A stretch of DNA of 50,340 nt from Planctomycetaceae bacterium (GCA_013823135.1 PNLP01000052.1:1-50340); one strand, 5' to 3'; counted from the stretch's first letter, positions 1 to 9,246 are shown. The notes: generated by a model from the sequence alone, not told the origin. Program-made: numbers and translations.

Positions 1-40
1 GGAGCGAGTGACCTACTATCCCGAGAATTAAACGACCCTG
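1..40. repeat. Partial copy of dispersed palindromic element
   Basis: The first 40 bases are the exact reverse complement of positions 49829-49868. At 49.8 kb the same bases form one arm of a larger cloverleaf-like inverted repeat (49829-49961). The window therefore appears to begin inside a second, oppositely oriented copy of that element, whose other half lies outside. Confidence 0.75.
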
Positions 41-383
41 CCTTCTCCTGTTGTGGACTTTGCTCGGGATCGAACAGACGGTGGACCTTCAAACGGAGAA
101 CGCGAACACGAGCGGCATCCATGCCTGTGTCCTTCGAGGGTTGGTGTCGTACCCCCCCAAGAATGCACAGGCTGGATTTCTTGGGAAAATCAACCAACGC
201 AACGTGTTACAACCTGTCGCGCCCAATGAGATGTGCCCAATGCTCGCCTGAATCACCGGGCGATCGGGAACCATCTTTCCGTCTTCATGTGAGGAAAGTG
301 TTTGGTGCTGACCCCAACCAAGAGGAAACTGGATGAGTTGACGGCGTTCTCTCCCAACGCAGCCATCTGTGAAAGATCGGGTC
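41..383. other. Non-coding leader upstream of kinase
   Basis: About 340 bases with no reading frame that looks protein-like on either strand; the short open frames here have unlikely compositions. It probably holds the promoter of the kinase gene that follows, but no clear -35/-10 pair could be identified. Confidence 0.4.
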
Positions 384-2240
384 ATGGCGCTTGCCACCAC
401 CGCGGACTTCCTCTCCGCTCTGCATTATCTGCCGCTTCTCACCGCTGAACAGAAGGCCCATCTGGCCGATTTGGAGCAGCGATGCTCCGACATCAAGTCC
501 CTGGGCGAAGAACTGATCCGCCTCGGTTGGCTGAATTCTTTCCAGGCGAACCGCATCGCCAACGGCCGGCACCACGAACTCGTCCTGGGCCAGTATGCCA
601 TCATCGACCGCATTGGCGAGGGCGGCACGGGGCAAGTCTTCAAGGCATGGCACACCAGTCTTGGCCAGTTCGTCGCGTTGAAACTCCTACGCCCTGAAGT
701 GATTGCCGATAGCGAGACGGTGAGCCGCTTTCATCGTGAGATCACGGTGACCAGCCAGTTGCCCCCCCACCCGAATCTCATCAACGCATTCGATTCTGGC
801 CAACTCGGCGATACGCACTTTCTGGCCATGGAATTCGTCGAGGGGATCGATCTGGAACGGATGGTGATCCAGTCTGGCCCGCTGGGGGTCGAGCGAGCCT
901 GCGAATACCTGCGCCAGGCTGCTCGGGGTTTGCAGCATGCCCACGAACACGGGTTGGTACATCGGGACATCAAGCCGTCAAACATGATCGTGAGCGACAG
1001 TTCGGACACCGCAGCCGGCACCGTGAAGATACTCGACCTGGGTCTCGCACGACTCCACGGCGATAACGCCAGCGCACGCGAAAACACGTTCATGACCAGT
1101 GATGGGTCGATCACCCTGGGCACGGTCGATTACCAGGCACCCGAGCAGGCACTCGACTTCCACCTCGCCGATATCCGAGCCGACGTTTACAGCCTGGGTT
1201 GTACGCTGTTCTTCCTACTCACCGGGAATCCACCTTTTGGCAGCGGTTCCCTGGCAGTGAAGTTGATGCGCCATCAGCAGGCAGAACCGCCAGACCTGAC
1301 GGAACTCCGGGCGGGCGTGCCGAAGGAGTTGACTCCCATCGTCTCGCGGATGCTCGCGAAAGACCCCGCCGACCGATACCAGACACCGGGTGAAGTCGTT
1401 GCGGCACTGGAAGACTTGAACCGTCCGCGACAGTCGACTCCGCCACCGCGCCGGCGATTCCCGCGTCTTCTCCTGGCTGCCGCTACCAGCGTGCCCCTGC
1501 TCATCCTTGGATACTTTCTTCTGGTCCGACCCGCTGCTCCTTCCCCCGAAGCCGTCAAGGGCGACGACCCGAAGCCGGTTGAGAAGGCCAAGCCACTTCC
1601 ACCACCGAATGGCATCGAAGCAATCGTGCCCGATGCCAGGGGGTATCTCCTCGTTTACGATCTCGACCTCGGACGGCTCAGCAAGGAGGTCGTGTACGAC
1701 GAGGACCGCCACGCGAAGATCACGAAGCCGTTCGACCGCGTCGCCTATTTCATCGAACTACGGCAGACCGAAGGCGAAGCTCAGTACCTCTACGTCTCGA
1801 TGGCGGCGTTCACGAACGACATCAAGAAAATCGGCGTGCCGACGGTTTCGAGCGGGGCGAGTTTTCAGGTGCGAGTCGCGAACATGAACGTGCTCTCGAA
1901 CGTGAGCGGGATCGTCACAGGCACGGGGATTACCGGGGGCAACATCGAATTCTGGCCGAACAACTACGGTTCGGGTAACGCCGCGAATGTGCCAAATGCA
2001 GACTCCGGCAAGTATGATTTTGGCGATGCGATGACAAACCCGCCCGACGGTCACGGGTGCATGCAGGTCCACAACTTCGATGCGAAGCAAACACTCTTCG
2101 CCATCAACAAATGGAAAGCGGGGAGCAAGGCAGAAATTGGCATCGGCAACAACCCGAAGGGGAACCCCGACTGGACGTTCACCGAGTCGGCCGGAACGTA
2201 TCGCACCAAGCGGTTGCGGGTGTTCGTGCGACCCAAGTGA
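384..2240 (+). CDS. Membrane Ser/Thr protein kinase with extracytoplasmic C-terminal domain
   Basis: A Hanks-type kinase of 618 aa that phosphorylates Ser/Thr on unknown targets. Residues 1-68 form the N-terminal helical module often seen in planctomycete kinases. The catalytic domain follows: glycine loop GEGGTGQVF (78-86), ATP lysine K100, HRDIKPSN (193-200), DLG in place of DFG (218-220) and APE (252-254). A proline/arginine stretch leads to one transmembrane helix (about 361-381), then a proline-rich linker and a roughly 200-aa outer domain ending in DWTF and KKL/KRL-type strands. That tail resembles a module I associate with planctomycete sialate O-acetylesterase-like proteins (inference from memory). 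I chose the ATG at 384; an in-frame GTG at 369 is possible, but family members begin near this ATG. Confidence 0.93.
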   Translation: MALATTADFLSALHYLPLLTAEQKAHLADLEQRCSDIKSLGEELIRLGWLNSFQANRIANGRHHELVLGQYAIIDRIGEGGTGQVFKAWHTSLGQFVALKLLRPEVIADSETVSRFHREITVTSQLPPHPNLINAFDSGQLGDTHFLAMEFVEGIDLERMVIQSGPLGVERACEYLRQAARGLQHAHEHGLVHRDIKPSNMIVSDSSDTAAGTVKILDLGLARLHGDNASARENTFMTSDGSITLGTVDYQAPEQALDFHLADIRADVYSLGCTLFFLLTGNPPFGSGSLAVKLMRHQQAEPPDLTELRAGVPKELTPIVSRMLAKDPADRYQTPGEVVAALEDLNRPRQSTPPPRRRFPRLLLAAATSVPLLILGYFLLVRPAAPSPEAVKGDDPKPVEKAKPLPPPNGIEAIVPDARGYLLVYDLDLGRLSKEVVYDEDRHAKITKPFDRVAYFIELRQTEGEAQYLYVSMAAFTNDIKKIGVPTVSSGASFQVRVANMNVLSNVSGIVTGTGITGGNIEFWPNNYGSGNAANVPNADSGKYDFGDAMTNPPDGHGCMQVHNFDAKQTLFAINKWKAGSKAEIGIGNNPKGNPDWTFTESAGTYRTKRLRVFVRPK

Positions 2241-2382
2241 AGCCACGCCGTTAGGCGAGTGGCCGTAGGAAGAATTCCTATTTTGTTTTTGTAGTTGGCC
2301 TCTGTGAGGCTGGTCTTCGTCTTGTGAACGCAGTCCGGGGTCCCAGACCCCGGCTACAAGAACCTGGGTAAATCTTTAGAGA

Positions 2383-2690
2383 CTGTAGCACGACAAGTGC
2401 GAGTGTTCGGGTGTGAGAAGGATAATGTCTTTGCCCTGAAGGGGCATGACAACATAGCCCGGGGCAAGACTGCGAAGCGGTCGCCGCCCCGGGACCAACG
2501 ACAGAAACCCAATGCACCCCAACGGGGTGCGACACACATTGGCAGTTCCCCGGTGGGAAAGGTCATTATCCCACCCCTTCAGGGTGGATTCTTGGTGTTG
2601 GGCTGACCCCGGGGCGACGCTTCGCTTGCCCCGGGCTATGTTGTTCTGCCCCTTCAGGGCAAAGACAAAGGACCGTGGCACTCGTGATGC
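2383..2690. repeat. Large nested inverted-repeat element
   Basis: This element fills the gap between the kinase and the thioredoxin gene. The main arms are 2427-2468 and 2625-2666, 42 nt each and complementary at 40 positions. Weaker pairing extends inward (CGAAGCG...CGCCCCGGG against its complement near 2608-2625) and outward (2383-2409 with about 2672-2700). The interior holds small hairpins at 2513-2529 (GCACCCC/GGGTGC) and 2571-2586 (CCACCCCTTCAGGGTGG). Short open frames across it are by-products of the palindrome. It could be a REP/MITE-like element or a structured RNA. Confidence 0.8.
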
Positions 2691-2721
2691 TACTGTCTCA
2701 ATCTTTACCTGCCGAAGGCCT

Positions 2722-3018
2722 TTACCCGCGTGCGAGCTCGGCTCGCAGGGTGGTTTCGTCGGTCACGCCCTCGAAGCGTTGCACCACACGCCCGTGGCGG
2801 AAGATCAACAGCAACGGAATCGCAGACACTTCAAACTTCGATGCCAGTTGCGGGTTGGTTTCGGTGTTCACCTTGCACACCTTGAAATCGCGTGAGATTG
2901 CAGCGAGCACCGGGTTCATCGCCCGGCATGGTCCACACCACGCGGCCCAGAAATCCACCAGCACGGGACCAGGGTCGTCGAGCACTTCTCGCTTGAAGTT
3001 GTACTGTTCGAGCAACAT
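2722..3018 (-). CDS. Thioredoxin
   Basis: A 98-aa thioredoxin-fold protein that reduces disulfides in the cytoplasm. The active site WCGPC sits at about residues 28-32 in the context FWAAWCGPCRAM, followed by the cis-proline region (SAIPLLLIF). Length and order match classical thioredoxins (about 105 aa), and no signal peptide is seen. The start codon lies 3 bases after the stop of the upstream SprT-like gene, so the two are probably co-transcribed. Identity as a thioredoxin is secure; the specific partner is unknown. Confidence 0.95.
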   Translation of the reverse strand: MLLEQYNFKREVLDDPGPVLVDFWAAWCGPCRAMNPVLAAISRDFKVCKVNTETNPQLASKFEVSAIPLLLIFRHGRVVQRFEGVTDETTLRAELARG

Positions 3019-3021
3019 GAT

Positions 3022-3663
3022 TCATTCTCCCGTTGTCGATCTCAGTTCGGGTCGCGTGAACTCCCAGGTAAGCTGGCTCCGGTGCGAGCAGCGGCACCGC
3101 CAGATACCCGCCTTCGGTTTACGGGAGCGACGGTGAACGAACCCACAGCCAACGCACGTCGCTTGCCACCTCGTCGCCGATTCATGAGGCGTCGCGGGCA
3201 CGGCAGGCTCACACGCAGGATCACCCTTGTACGCGAAGATCAGCGATGTGCGTGCCGGGCACTTGCAGCGGTAGCCGCTCAGTGACTTCGGGCGTTTGTA
3301 CCGGTGGTGGGTGCGATTGCAGGCCGTGCAGGTCGTTTGCCAGGCACCGGGTTCCACGACTGTGTCCGGTGAGTTGTCGCAGGCTCGGGGCGTTGCTCCG
3401 AGGCGAACCGCGACCGCCTTCCAGACCGGGCCGTGTCCCGCTTCTGGCCCCGCGATGGCGTGTGCGACCTCATGCAGAAGAGTATCCCAAACGGCTTCGT
3501 CCGTGTTGTGGATCGCGTAGTATTCGCTGATCTCAATTCGCTTCGAGCGGTGCTTGCAGACACCCAGGCGTCGCTTGGTATCCGCGAGGTGAAATGTCCA
3601 ACCCGCCAGGTTGTGCCTGGCCAGTTGCTCCGCCGCAGCCTCTCGCAGTTTAACCAGATCCAT
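3022..3663 (-). CDS. SprT-like zinc metalloprotease-fold protein
   Basis: A 213-aa protein of the SprT/Spartan-like family. With the start used here, the gluzincin motif HEVAH falls at about 64-68, with a further histidine (AGHGPVW) downstream. The C-terminus carries two Cys-rich ribbons: CTACNRTH...YRCKC and CVGCGFVH...WRCRC. Family members are predicted zinc proteases, and the eukaryotic relative Spartan cleaves DNA-protein crosslinks; a similar role here is inference. An upstream ATG at 3702 would add 13 residues, but related proteins begin with MDL-KLRE, so I chose 3663. It is followed by thioredoxin with a 3-base gap, suggesting an operon. Confidence 0.88.
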   Translation of the reverse strand: MDLVKLREAAAEQLARHNLAGWTFHLADTKRRLGVCKHRSKRIEISEYYAIHNTDEAVWDTLLHEVAHAIAGPEAGHGPVWKAVAVRLGATPRACDNSPDTVVEPGAWQTTCTACNRTHHRYKRPKSLSGYRCKCPARTSLIFAYKGDPACEPAVPATPHESATRWQATCVGCGFVHRRSRKPKAGIWRCRCSHRSQLTWEFTRPELRSTTGE

Positions 3664-3801
3664 CGCACCCACCCGCAACTCGCGTGATCTCGCACCAACC
3701 ATTCTATCCGAGCGCCAGCGAGGGATATCGCGGTTCCTCCCTGGCGCTCGGGCTCGGACGGGAGTATCCGGACCTGGATTGGCTATCGATCTGATTCCAG
3801 C

Positions 3802-5565
3802 TCACTGGTGCATCGCAACCTCGGGCGGGGAGTGCGTGCAATGGACACGCTTGCCGAATCGTTCCGCCAGATCGGCACGACGGGGCAAGGCCGCAGCGTT
3901 CCCCTGAAGGCTCAGTGCGGCCAACTCCTTCAGGGATTCCGACTTGATCAGAGTGTCGATAGCCGACTTGGTGAGCAGTTTTCCGTGCCGACTCGAGACG
4001 ACCGAGGTCTGACCCTGACCCGCCAGATCGAGAACGCCGAGGTCGGTGAAGTGGTCGGCGTTGGCGAGCATCTCCACACCGGCGTCGTCGATCTTGTTGT
4101 AACCCAGGATTAACGCACGGAGGTGGTCGAATGCACCTGGCCGAACAATGCCTTCCACTGCCGTGTTGGTCATTCCATTTCCGGACAGGTTCAGAACTCG
4201 CAGCCCACTGAGGTGAGGCGAGTTGGCCACGGCAGCCCCGCCGGCAGCACCCAGATTGCAATTCCCCAGGCGGAGGTCGGTGAGCCTCGCGAATACCGGT
4301 GACCCCGCCAGTGCCTTGCCGCCCGCGGCGCCGAGAGGATTGTACCGCATCAGCAATCGTTCCAACCCGGTGAGCGTTTTCGATTTCGCCAGCGCCTTGA
4401 TGCCGTCCGCTTTCACTGCAGCGATCGACAGATCGAGTGCCCGGAGGTTCCCCAAATATGGCGACGCTGCCAGTGCGATCATCCCGGCGGATGTCATTTG
4501 AAATTGGTACGTGCGGGGGCAGTTGAGTTCTCTAAGGTTCGCGGCATTCGGGCTGGCGGCCAATGAGGTTGCTGCTCCGTCCGGGTCGGCGACTCCTCCA
4601 ATCGTCAACGACTCGACCCGAGCCATCAGCGGCGTGCTGGCGAGAGCGGCCATTCCTTCCGCGTTGAGCGGCGTTTCACCCACATCCAGGGAACGGACCT
4701 CCGTCAGATGGGGAGAGTTCCCCAACTTGATCCAGTCCTTGGGTGTCAGCTTGTCGCCACGAATGCGGAGTTCGCGAATTGCTTTCAGCCCCTCGGCAGC
4801 AGCTACGGCTGCCAACCCAGGTCCATCCGCGAACACCGAGAAACTCAAAAGATTCTTGATGACGGGCGACTCGATAAGAGCCTTCACCGCTGGAGCCGAA
4901 AGGTTGGTTTGATGAAGGTGCAGACCCCGAAGGTGTGCGACCGACTTGGACTTGCCGAGCGTGGTCGCTGTGGGGCCGTCCATTTTGTTGAGGTTCAAGT
5001 TCAGGTCAAACACTTCGGCCAGCATTGGCAACTCGAGCAGCCGACGGACGACTTCCGCCCCCGAAAAGTCGCTTCGATGCAGAACGGTCAGTTGGCCACC
5101 CCAGGGCCAGCCACGGGAAGTCGAGAGGTTGCCAAGACCCGTGTCGCCCTCGTCGACGAGATCGCCGTCGTAGCACATGACATCGGGGAAGCCTCTTTGA
5201 GTCGAGTGCCATCCGCCAGCGCGTCTGCTAAGGCGACCGAACCACTCTTCGTGTTTGGCGTTGGAAAGTTCCATTCCGCGGGCAAGGTGTCGCCGCCATT
5301 CGCCGGGCGGTAGGTTGGGGCGATGCTGTTCCACAACGGCACGAAAAAAATCGGCGTGTTCCGAGTCGCCGATCTGATCGAGTTCCAGCGCCAGGTCGAG
5401 CACCGCGTCGTCGTTTTTCGGGTCGGCCTTCGCGGCTCGCGTCGCCTTGAGTACCCCTGGTGGTAGGTTGTAACCCGAGATGTCCGTGAACTCGTATTCG
5501 ACTTCTTCATCGATTTCGTTCTCGTCCTCGTCATGATCTTCGAGTTCGCCATCATTGTGAGGCAT
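3802..5565 (-). CDS. Leucine-rich repeat protein (Gemmata type)
   Basis: A 587-aa protein. An acidic N-terminus (DHDEDENEIDEEVEYEF) is followed at about 35-110 by a helical segment resembling the repeat-companion domain TIGR02996 of Gemmata (ADPKNDDAVLDLALELDQIGD). About ten ribonuclease-inhibitor-like leucine-rich repeats follow (LRELRIRGDKLT, VLNLSGNGMTN, ALILGYNKIDDAGVEML). There is no signal peptide or transmembrane helix, so it is probably a cytoplasmic protein-binding scaffold. The partner is unknown. It is divergent from the XPB-N protein gene, with a shared 113-base promoter gap. Confidence 0.85.
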   Translation of the reverse strand: MPHNDGELEDHDEDENEIDEEVEYEFTDISGYNLPPGVLKATRAAKADPKNDDAVLDLALELDQIGDSEHADFFRAVVEQHRPNLPPGEWRRHLARGMELSNAKHEEWFGRLSRRAGGWHSTQRGFPDVMCYDGDLVDEGDTGLGNLSTSRGWPWGGQLTVLHRSDFSGAEVVRRLLELPMLAEVFDLNLNLNKMDGPTATTLGKSKSVAHLRGLHLHQTNLSAPAVKALIESPVIKNLLSFSVFADGPGLAAVAAAEGLKAIRELRIRGDKLTPKDWIKLGNSPHLTEVRSLDVGETPLNAEGMAALASTPLMARVESLTIGGVADPDGAATSLAASPNAANLRELNCPRTYQFQMTSAGMIALAASPYLGNLRALDLSIAAVKADGIKALAKSKTLTGLERLLMRYNPLGAAGGKALAGSPVFARLTDLRLGNCNLGAAGGAAVANSPHLSGLRVLNLSGNGMTNTAVEGIVRPGAFDHLRALILGYNKIDDAGVEMLANADHFTDLGVLDLAGQGQTSVVSSRHGKLLTKSAIDTLIKSESLKELAALSLQGNAAALPRRADLAERFGKRVHCTHSPPEVAMHQ

Positions 5566-5678
5566 GGGCCACTCCGAAAGATTGGGAAGACAAAAACCTA
5601 CCTCACCCCCATGATGATGAATAGCTCAGAAGTGAGACAACCCGCGCTCAGTCGCCGAATTCGCCATACAACACCTGA

Positions 5679-7796
5679 ATGCCTCCGACCCCCGACGAAG
5701 TTTGGTCCGAACGGTGCCGTGGCGCACTCTTGCGATACTCCGAGCCGCTGCTGCGCGCCGTCGCGGCGAAACTCGTCAAACCGCGAGTGAATCAGTCGCC
5801 CGAAGACTTGATCGACAAGTCGATTGCGATCTTCAGCAACCCGCCGGTGATCGATCGCCGCGTCCGCGAATTGCCGGAGCATGCCCGCCGACTGATCGCG
5901 CTGATCGGCCTGAGCCGACAGCAGCGGTGGAAGGTCGGGCACCTGATGACGCTGCTCCCGGCCCTCGGGCACGACGCCGGCTTCGCAGCCGTGGCCGACG
6001 CGCTGACCGCCGGGTTGCTCTTCCCGGTGTTGCCGCCCGGGCACCCGCCGCTTCAGGACTTCGCGGCGTGGTTCGGCGGCGTGGGAATGCTGTCGGCGGA
6101 AGTCTTCATTCACCCGGCCGTATCCAGTCGCGCTCGCAGCGAGGATCTGGGTTTGCCCGACCTCGGCACCCCCGACCCCGATGTGAGCGGTTCCCCACGT
6201 TCGGCTGATGGGCTCGACTGGCTGTTGCGGCTCTCGGCCGTCTGGCAGCAAGTTCATGCCAGCCCGGTCCGGTTCACACAGGCGAACACGCTCTTCAAGA
6301 AGGATCTCACGCGACTCCAGGCCGACGAGATGCTCTCGGCTCCGAGCGCGGACGTGCCCGTGCGAGTGGCCGACGCGGGCGTGCTGGCGTTGCTGCTGGC
6401 GGTCTCGGCGGGGATCCTCGCGGACGAAGCCGGGGAACTGCGGGCAGTCCCGTTCCCAGCCGCGTGGGAGGGTACGCTCTCCGGCACGCTCACCGACCTG
6501 TTCGCCGCGTTGTTGCGAGTCGATGCGTGGGATCCGCTCGCGGGGTACAACCCCAGTGACACCGGGCTGTCACCGACCCCCACGGCCGGGTTCCTGGCTC
6601 TGCTGTTGCTGGCGAAGCACACCCGCGCGTGCCCAGAATCCGGTTGGGTTTCCGTGACCCCAATCGCGGAATGGCTGTGGACACATCACCCGTCGTGGGC
6701 CGGAATGATTCCGGCGGAAGCCTCGAAGGACAAGGGCGTCGGCTGGATGATGTCGTTCCTGATCGGGGTCGCGTTCCCGCTGCAACTCGTGGAAGTCGCG
6801 GGCGAGCACTTCCGCCTGTCGCCCCTGGGGCGGCACCTGCTTGCGGGGGATACCGAGCCGGCGAACGCACCCACGTTCCCGCAGACTTTGCTCGTTCAGC
6901 CGAACGCCGAAATCCTCGCGTATCGTCAGGGGCTCACGCCCACGCTTATCGGCTCACTATCGCGGTTCGCACAGTGGAAGGGGCTCGGCCCGGCTTGCAC
7001 GCTCGTGCTCACTCCCGAGCAAACTTACCGCGGCCTCGAATCCGGGCTGACGCTGCCGATGATCGTTCAGGCACTCACGCGGCATTCGAGCCGCCCGGTG
7101 CCGCCCGCGGTCGCGGACCTGCTCCAGCGCTGGGCGAGTAAACGCGAGCGAATCACGGTGTACGCATCGGCTGTGCTCGTCGAGTTCAGCACACCGGCGG
7201 AACTCGACGCGGCAGTGTCACGCGGCATCGTCGCGATTCGACTCACCGAGCGGATCGGGATCACGGCCGAAGGGACCGAGCCCGCACTGACGCAGCTTCG
7301 ACTGATCGCCAACCGCGATTACGAGGCGAAGCCGCAACGCTGCGTCACGGTCGGCGACGACGGCGTGACGCTCACCGTGGACGCGGCCATCGCGGACCTG
7401 CTCCTCGACGCGGAACTCGGCCGCTTCGCAACGCTGCTACCCGCCGAACCCAACTCGCCGCGACGGTTCCGACTCAATGCGGAGTTGCTTCGCCGCACGG
7501 CACAAACCAATCCCATCGCGGACATCGATGGGTGGTTCATCGACCGCACGGGGCACCCGCTCTCGCCCGCCGGTCGGTTGCTGCTGCTCGGCCCTCAGTC
7601 TGCTCCCCCGACCGTGGCGAAATTGCTTGTGGTGCGTTTCCCCTCGCTTGAGTTGGCGGACGGCGCAATGCAGTGGCCCGAGACGCGGGCGCTGGTTGCC
7701 GAGCGACTCGGGCCGACGGCAATCGTGGTGAGCGAGGAGAACCTGGAACCACTCCGAAAGGTGCTCGCCGAGGTCGGTGTGAACCTGCTTGTGTAG
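5679..7796 (+). CDS. XPB/Ssl2 N-terminal-domain protein without helicase motor
   Basis: A 705-aa protein. Roughly residues 400-560 match the helicase-associated family (Helicase_C_3, XPB/Ssl2 N-terminal-like): QTLLVQPNAEILAYRQGL, then a block ending TLTVD. The N-terminal 400 residues are rich in winged-helix-like hydrophobic segments (DEMLSAPS, GWMMSFLIG). No Walker A, DEAD box or helicase motif VI is visible, so it is not itself a helicase. In actinobacteria and planctomycetes such stand-alone proteins are annotated helicase-associated; the biochemical role is unknown. The ATG at 5679 is the first plausible start. Confidence 0.8.
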   Translation: MPPTPDEVWSERCRGALLRYSEPLLRAVAAKLVKPRVNQSPEDLIDKSIAIFSNPPVIDRRVRELPEHARRLIALIGLSRQQRWKVGHLMTLLPALGHDAGFAAVADALTAGLLFPVLPPGHPPLQDFAAWFGGVGMLSAEVFIHPAVSSRARSEDLGLPDLGTPDPDVSGSPRSADGLDWLLRLSAVWQQVHASPVRFTQANTLFKKDLTRLQADEMLSAPSADVPVRVADAGVLALLLAVSAGILADEAGELRAVPFPAAWEGTLSGTLTDLFAALLRVDAWDPLAGYNPSDTGLSPTPTAGFLALLLLAKHTRACPESGWVSVTPIAEWLWTHHPSWAGMIPAEASKDKGVGWMMSFLIGVAFPLQLVEVAGEHFRLSPLGRHLLAGDTEPANAPTFPQTLLVQPNAEILAYRQGLTPTLIGSLSRFAQWKGLGPACTLVLTPEQTYRGLESGLTLPMIVQALTRHSSRPVPPAVADLLQRWASKRERITVYASAVLVEFSTPAELDAAVSRGIVAIRLTERIGITAEGTEPALTQLRLIANRDYEAKPQRCVTVGDDGVTLTVDAAIADLLLDAELGRFATLLPAEPNSPRRFRLNAELLRRTAQTNPIADIDGWFIDRTGHPLSPAGRLLLLGPQSAPPTVAKLLVVRFPSLELADGAMQWPETRALVAERLGPTAIVVSEENLEPLRKVLAEVGVNLLV

Positions 7797-8084
7797 AAGC
7801 GATTTCTGTGCGTGGACTCTTAGAACGGGGTCGGATATAGTTGGAAACTGCGGGTAACTGTTCCCGCGTGACGACGAACACGATTGCAGCCCCGACCCGA
7901 CCCGTCTTGGTGTCGTCGTTCAGAGTGCCCCTCCGACGACGCCCAGGATCGTCCGCCAGGTGTCGCTATCGGCAGAAGCCCCAAGGCTTTGCCCGTTCGC
8001 ACGTCCCCCTGCCCGCCGGTCAGGTGCGGGGGAACTGATACCAATTCCTTCAGTGCGGCCGGGACCGGGCCGCGGGGGCAAGTC

Positions 8085-8495
8085 GTGGGCAAGAAGTTGT
8101 ACGTCGGGAACTTGGGCTGGGGAATTACGGACAGCCAACTGCAAGACCTGTTCGCCACCTACGGAACGGTCGCTTCGGCACAGGTCATCATGGACCGCGA
8201 CACCGGTCGCTCCAAGGGTTTCGGCTTCGTCGAAATGGGAACCGACCAGGAAGCGCAAGCCGCGATCGCGGGCATGCACGGCCAGTTGGTCGAAGGTCGC
8301 CCGCTGACCGTGAACGAAGCCCGGCCCAAGGAAGGTGGCGGCGGCGGTCGTGGTGGTAGCGGCGGCGGTGGCGGTGGCCGCGGCGGCTACGGTGGCGGCG
8401 GCGGCGGTTACGGTGGCGGTGGAGGCGGTGGTGGTTACGGCGGCGGCGGAGGTGGTGGCTACGGCGGTGGCGGCGGCGGTGGCCGACGCTACTGA
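8085..8495 (+). CDS. RRM glycine-rich RNA-binding protein
   Basis: 136 aa from the GTG at 8085. A single RNA-recognition motif occupies residues 2-79, with RNP2 (KLYVGNLG) and RNP1 (KGFGFVEM), followed by a low-complexity tail of GGGG-Y/R repeats from about 83 to the end. This is the architecture of bacterial and cyanobacterial cold-inducible Rbp proteins, which bind RNA in the cytoplasm. The tail is encoded by a GGC/GGT-rich tract, and the frame can be read open upstream to 7884. However, homology begins at KKLYVG, and no ATG exists between, so GTG is the likely start. Cold regulation is inferred from the family only. Confidence 0.88.
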   Translation: MGKKLYVGNLGWGITDSQLQDLFATYGTVASAQVIMDRDTGRSKGFGFVEMGTDQEAQAAIAGMHGQLVEGRPLTVNEARPKEGGGGGRGGSGGGGGGRGGYGGGGGGYGGGGGGGGYGGGGGGGYGGGGGGGRRY

Positions 8496-8512
8496 TGTTG
8501 GGAGTGCAATCA

Positions 8513-8704
8513 AGCACCCCTCACCCGCTCGCAAAGCCTCGCGACCTCTCCCCCATCAAAGCATGGGGGCGAGGTGGGTGTGGCTGCAATTTTCTTCACC
8601 TCATCCCACCATTTAGCTTCAGAAACAGTCCAATGAGCCCCACCGCGCCCCGGCTCTGCGGCGAGAGGTCGCAACGAGGCTCTGCGAGTTGCGGGTGAGG
8701 GGCT
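8513..8704. repeat. Long inverted repeat in convergent gap
   Basis: The left arm at 8513-8551 (begins AGCACCCCTCACCCGCTCGC) pairs imperfectly with the right arm at 8663-8704 (ends GCGGGTGAGGGGCT). An inner hairpin CCCCCAT/ATGGGGG lies at 8550-8569. It fills the gap between two converging genes (RRM stop 8495, YaiI-family stop 8722) and may act as a bidirectional terminator. Confidence 0.65.
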
Positions 8705-8721
8705 CTTTTCGTCTCTGCTCT

Positions 8722-9174
8722 TTACGAATTGGCGCGGCGGATCGCGTTTATGGTCTCGTCGAGTCGGGAAAGGAACCGTGACCGGTCCTTTCCCGTCATC
8801 GGTGCGGGGCCGCCGCCCACCGTGCCGGATTGCCGTAAGTCTTCCATCAAGTCGCGTACTGCCAGTGCTTCGCCAACCGTGGCCGCGTCCAGCAATCGCC
8901 CTTTCGGATCAATCACCACTCCACCCGTCGCCACGCAGCGAGCCGCCAACGGAACGTCGGCCGTGATCGTGACATCACCAGGGCCAGCAACGCTGGCGAT
9001 CCAGTCGTCGGCCGCCCCGAAGCCGGTTCGCACAACCAGTTCCACGAGCGGGTCGGTGGGTATACGAAGCGGTGCGTTCGCGACCACGATCACCCGCACG
9101 GCGTAGCGCGTGGCAACCCGGTACACCTCGTCCTTCACCGGGCAGGCATCCGCGTCGATGTAAATCACCAGCAT
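8722..9174 (-). CDS. YaiI/YqxD family protein (DUF188)
   Basis: A 150-aa protein with the N-terminal signature IYIDADACPVKDEVYRVA and the later D-ITADVPLA and KGRLLD motifs. It is full length for the UPF0178/YaiI family, a PIN-domain-related fold with acidic residues suggesting a nuclease, although no activity is established. Cytoplasmic. It converges on the RRM gene across a palindromic gap; no operon partner is evident. Confidence 0.93.
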   Translation of the reverse strand: MLVIYIDADACPVKDEVYRVATRYAVRVIVVANAPLRIPTDPLVELVVRTGFGAADDWIASVAGPGDVTITADVPLAARCVATGGVVIDPKGRLLDAATVGEALAVRDLMEDLRQSGTVGGGPAPMTGKDRSRFLSRLDETINAIRRANS

Positions 9175-9246
9175 CAGTTCTCCATCAAGCCAGAGGCTGA
9201 CAACGAAGCAATGGCAAGAGGATCAGACAAAGGCAGAAAGCATTTT

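Noticed and set aside
2278..2681. Small frames on both strands across 2278-2681
   Set aside because: They arise from the long palindrome and mirror each other (FALKGHDN against RAMLFCPFRAK-type peptides).
8335..8616. Ala/Val-rich plus-strand frame over the RRM tail
   Set aside because: It is the Gly-rich tract of the RRM gene read out of frame.
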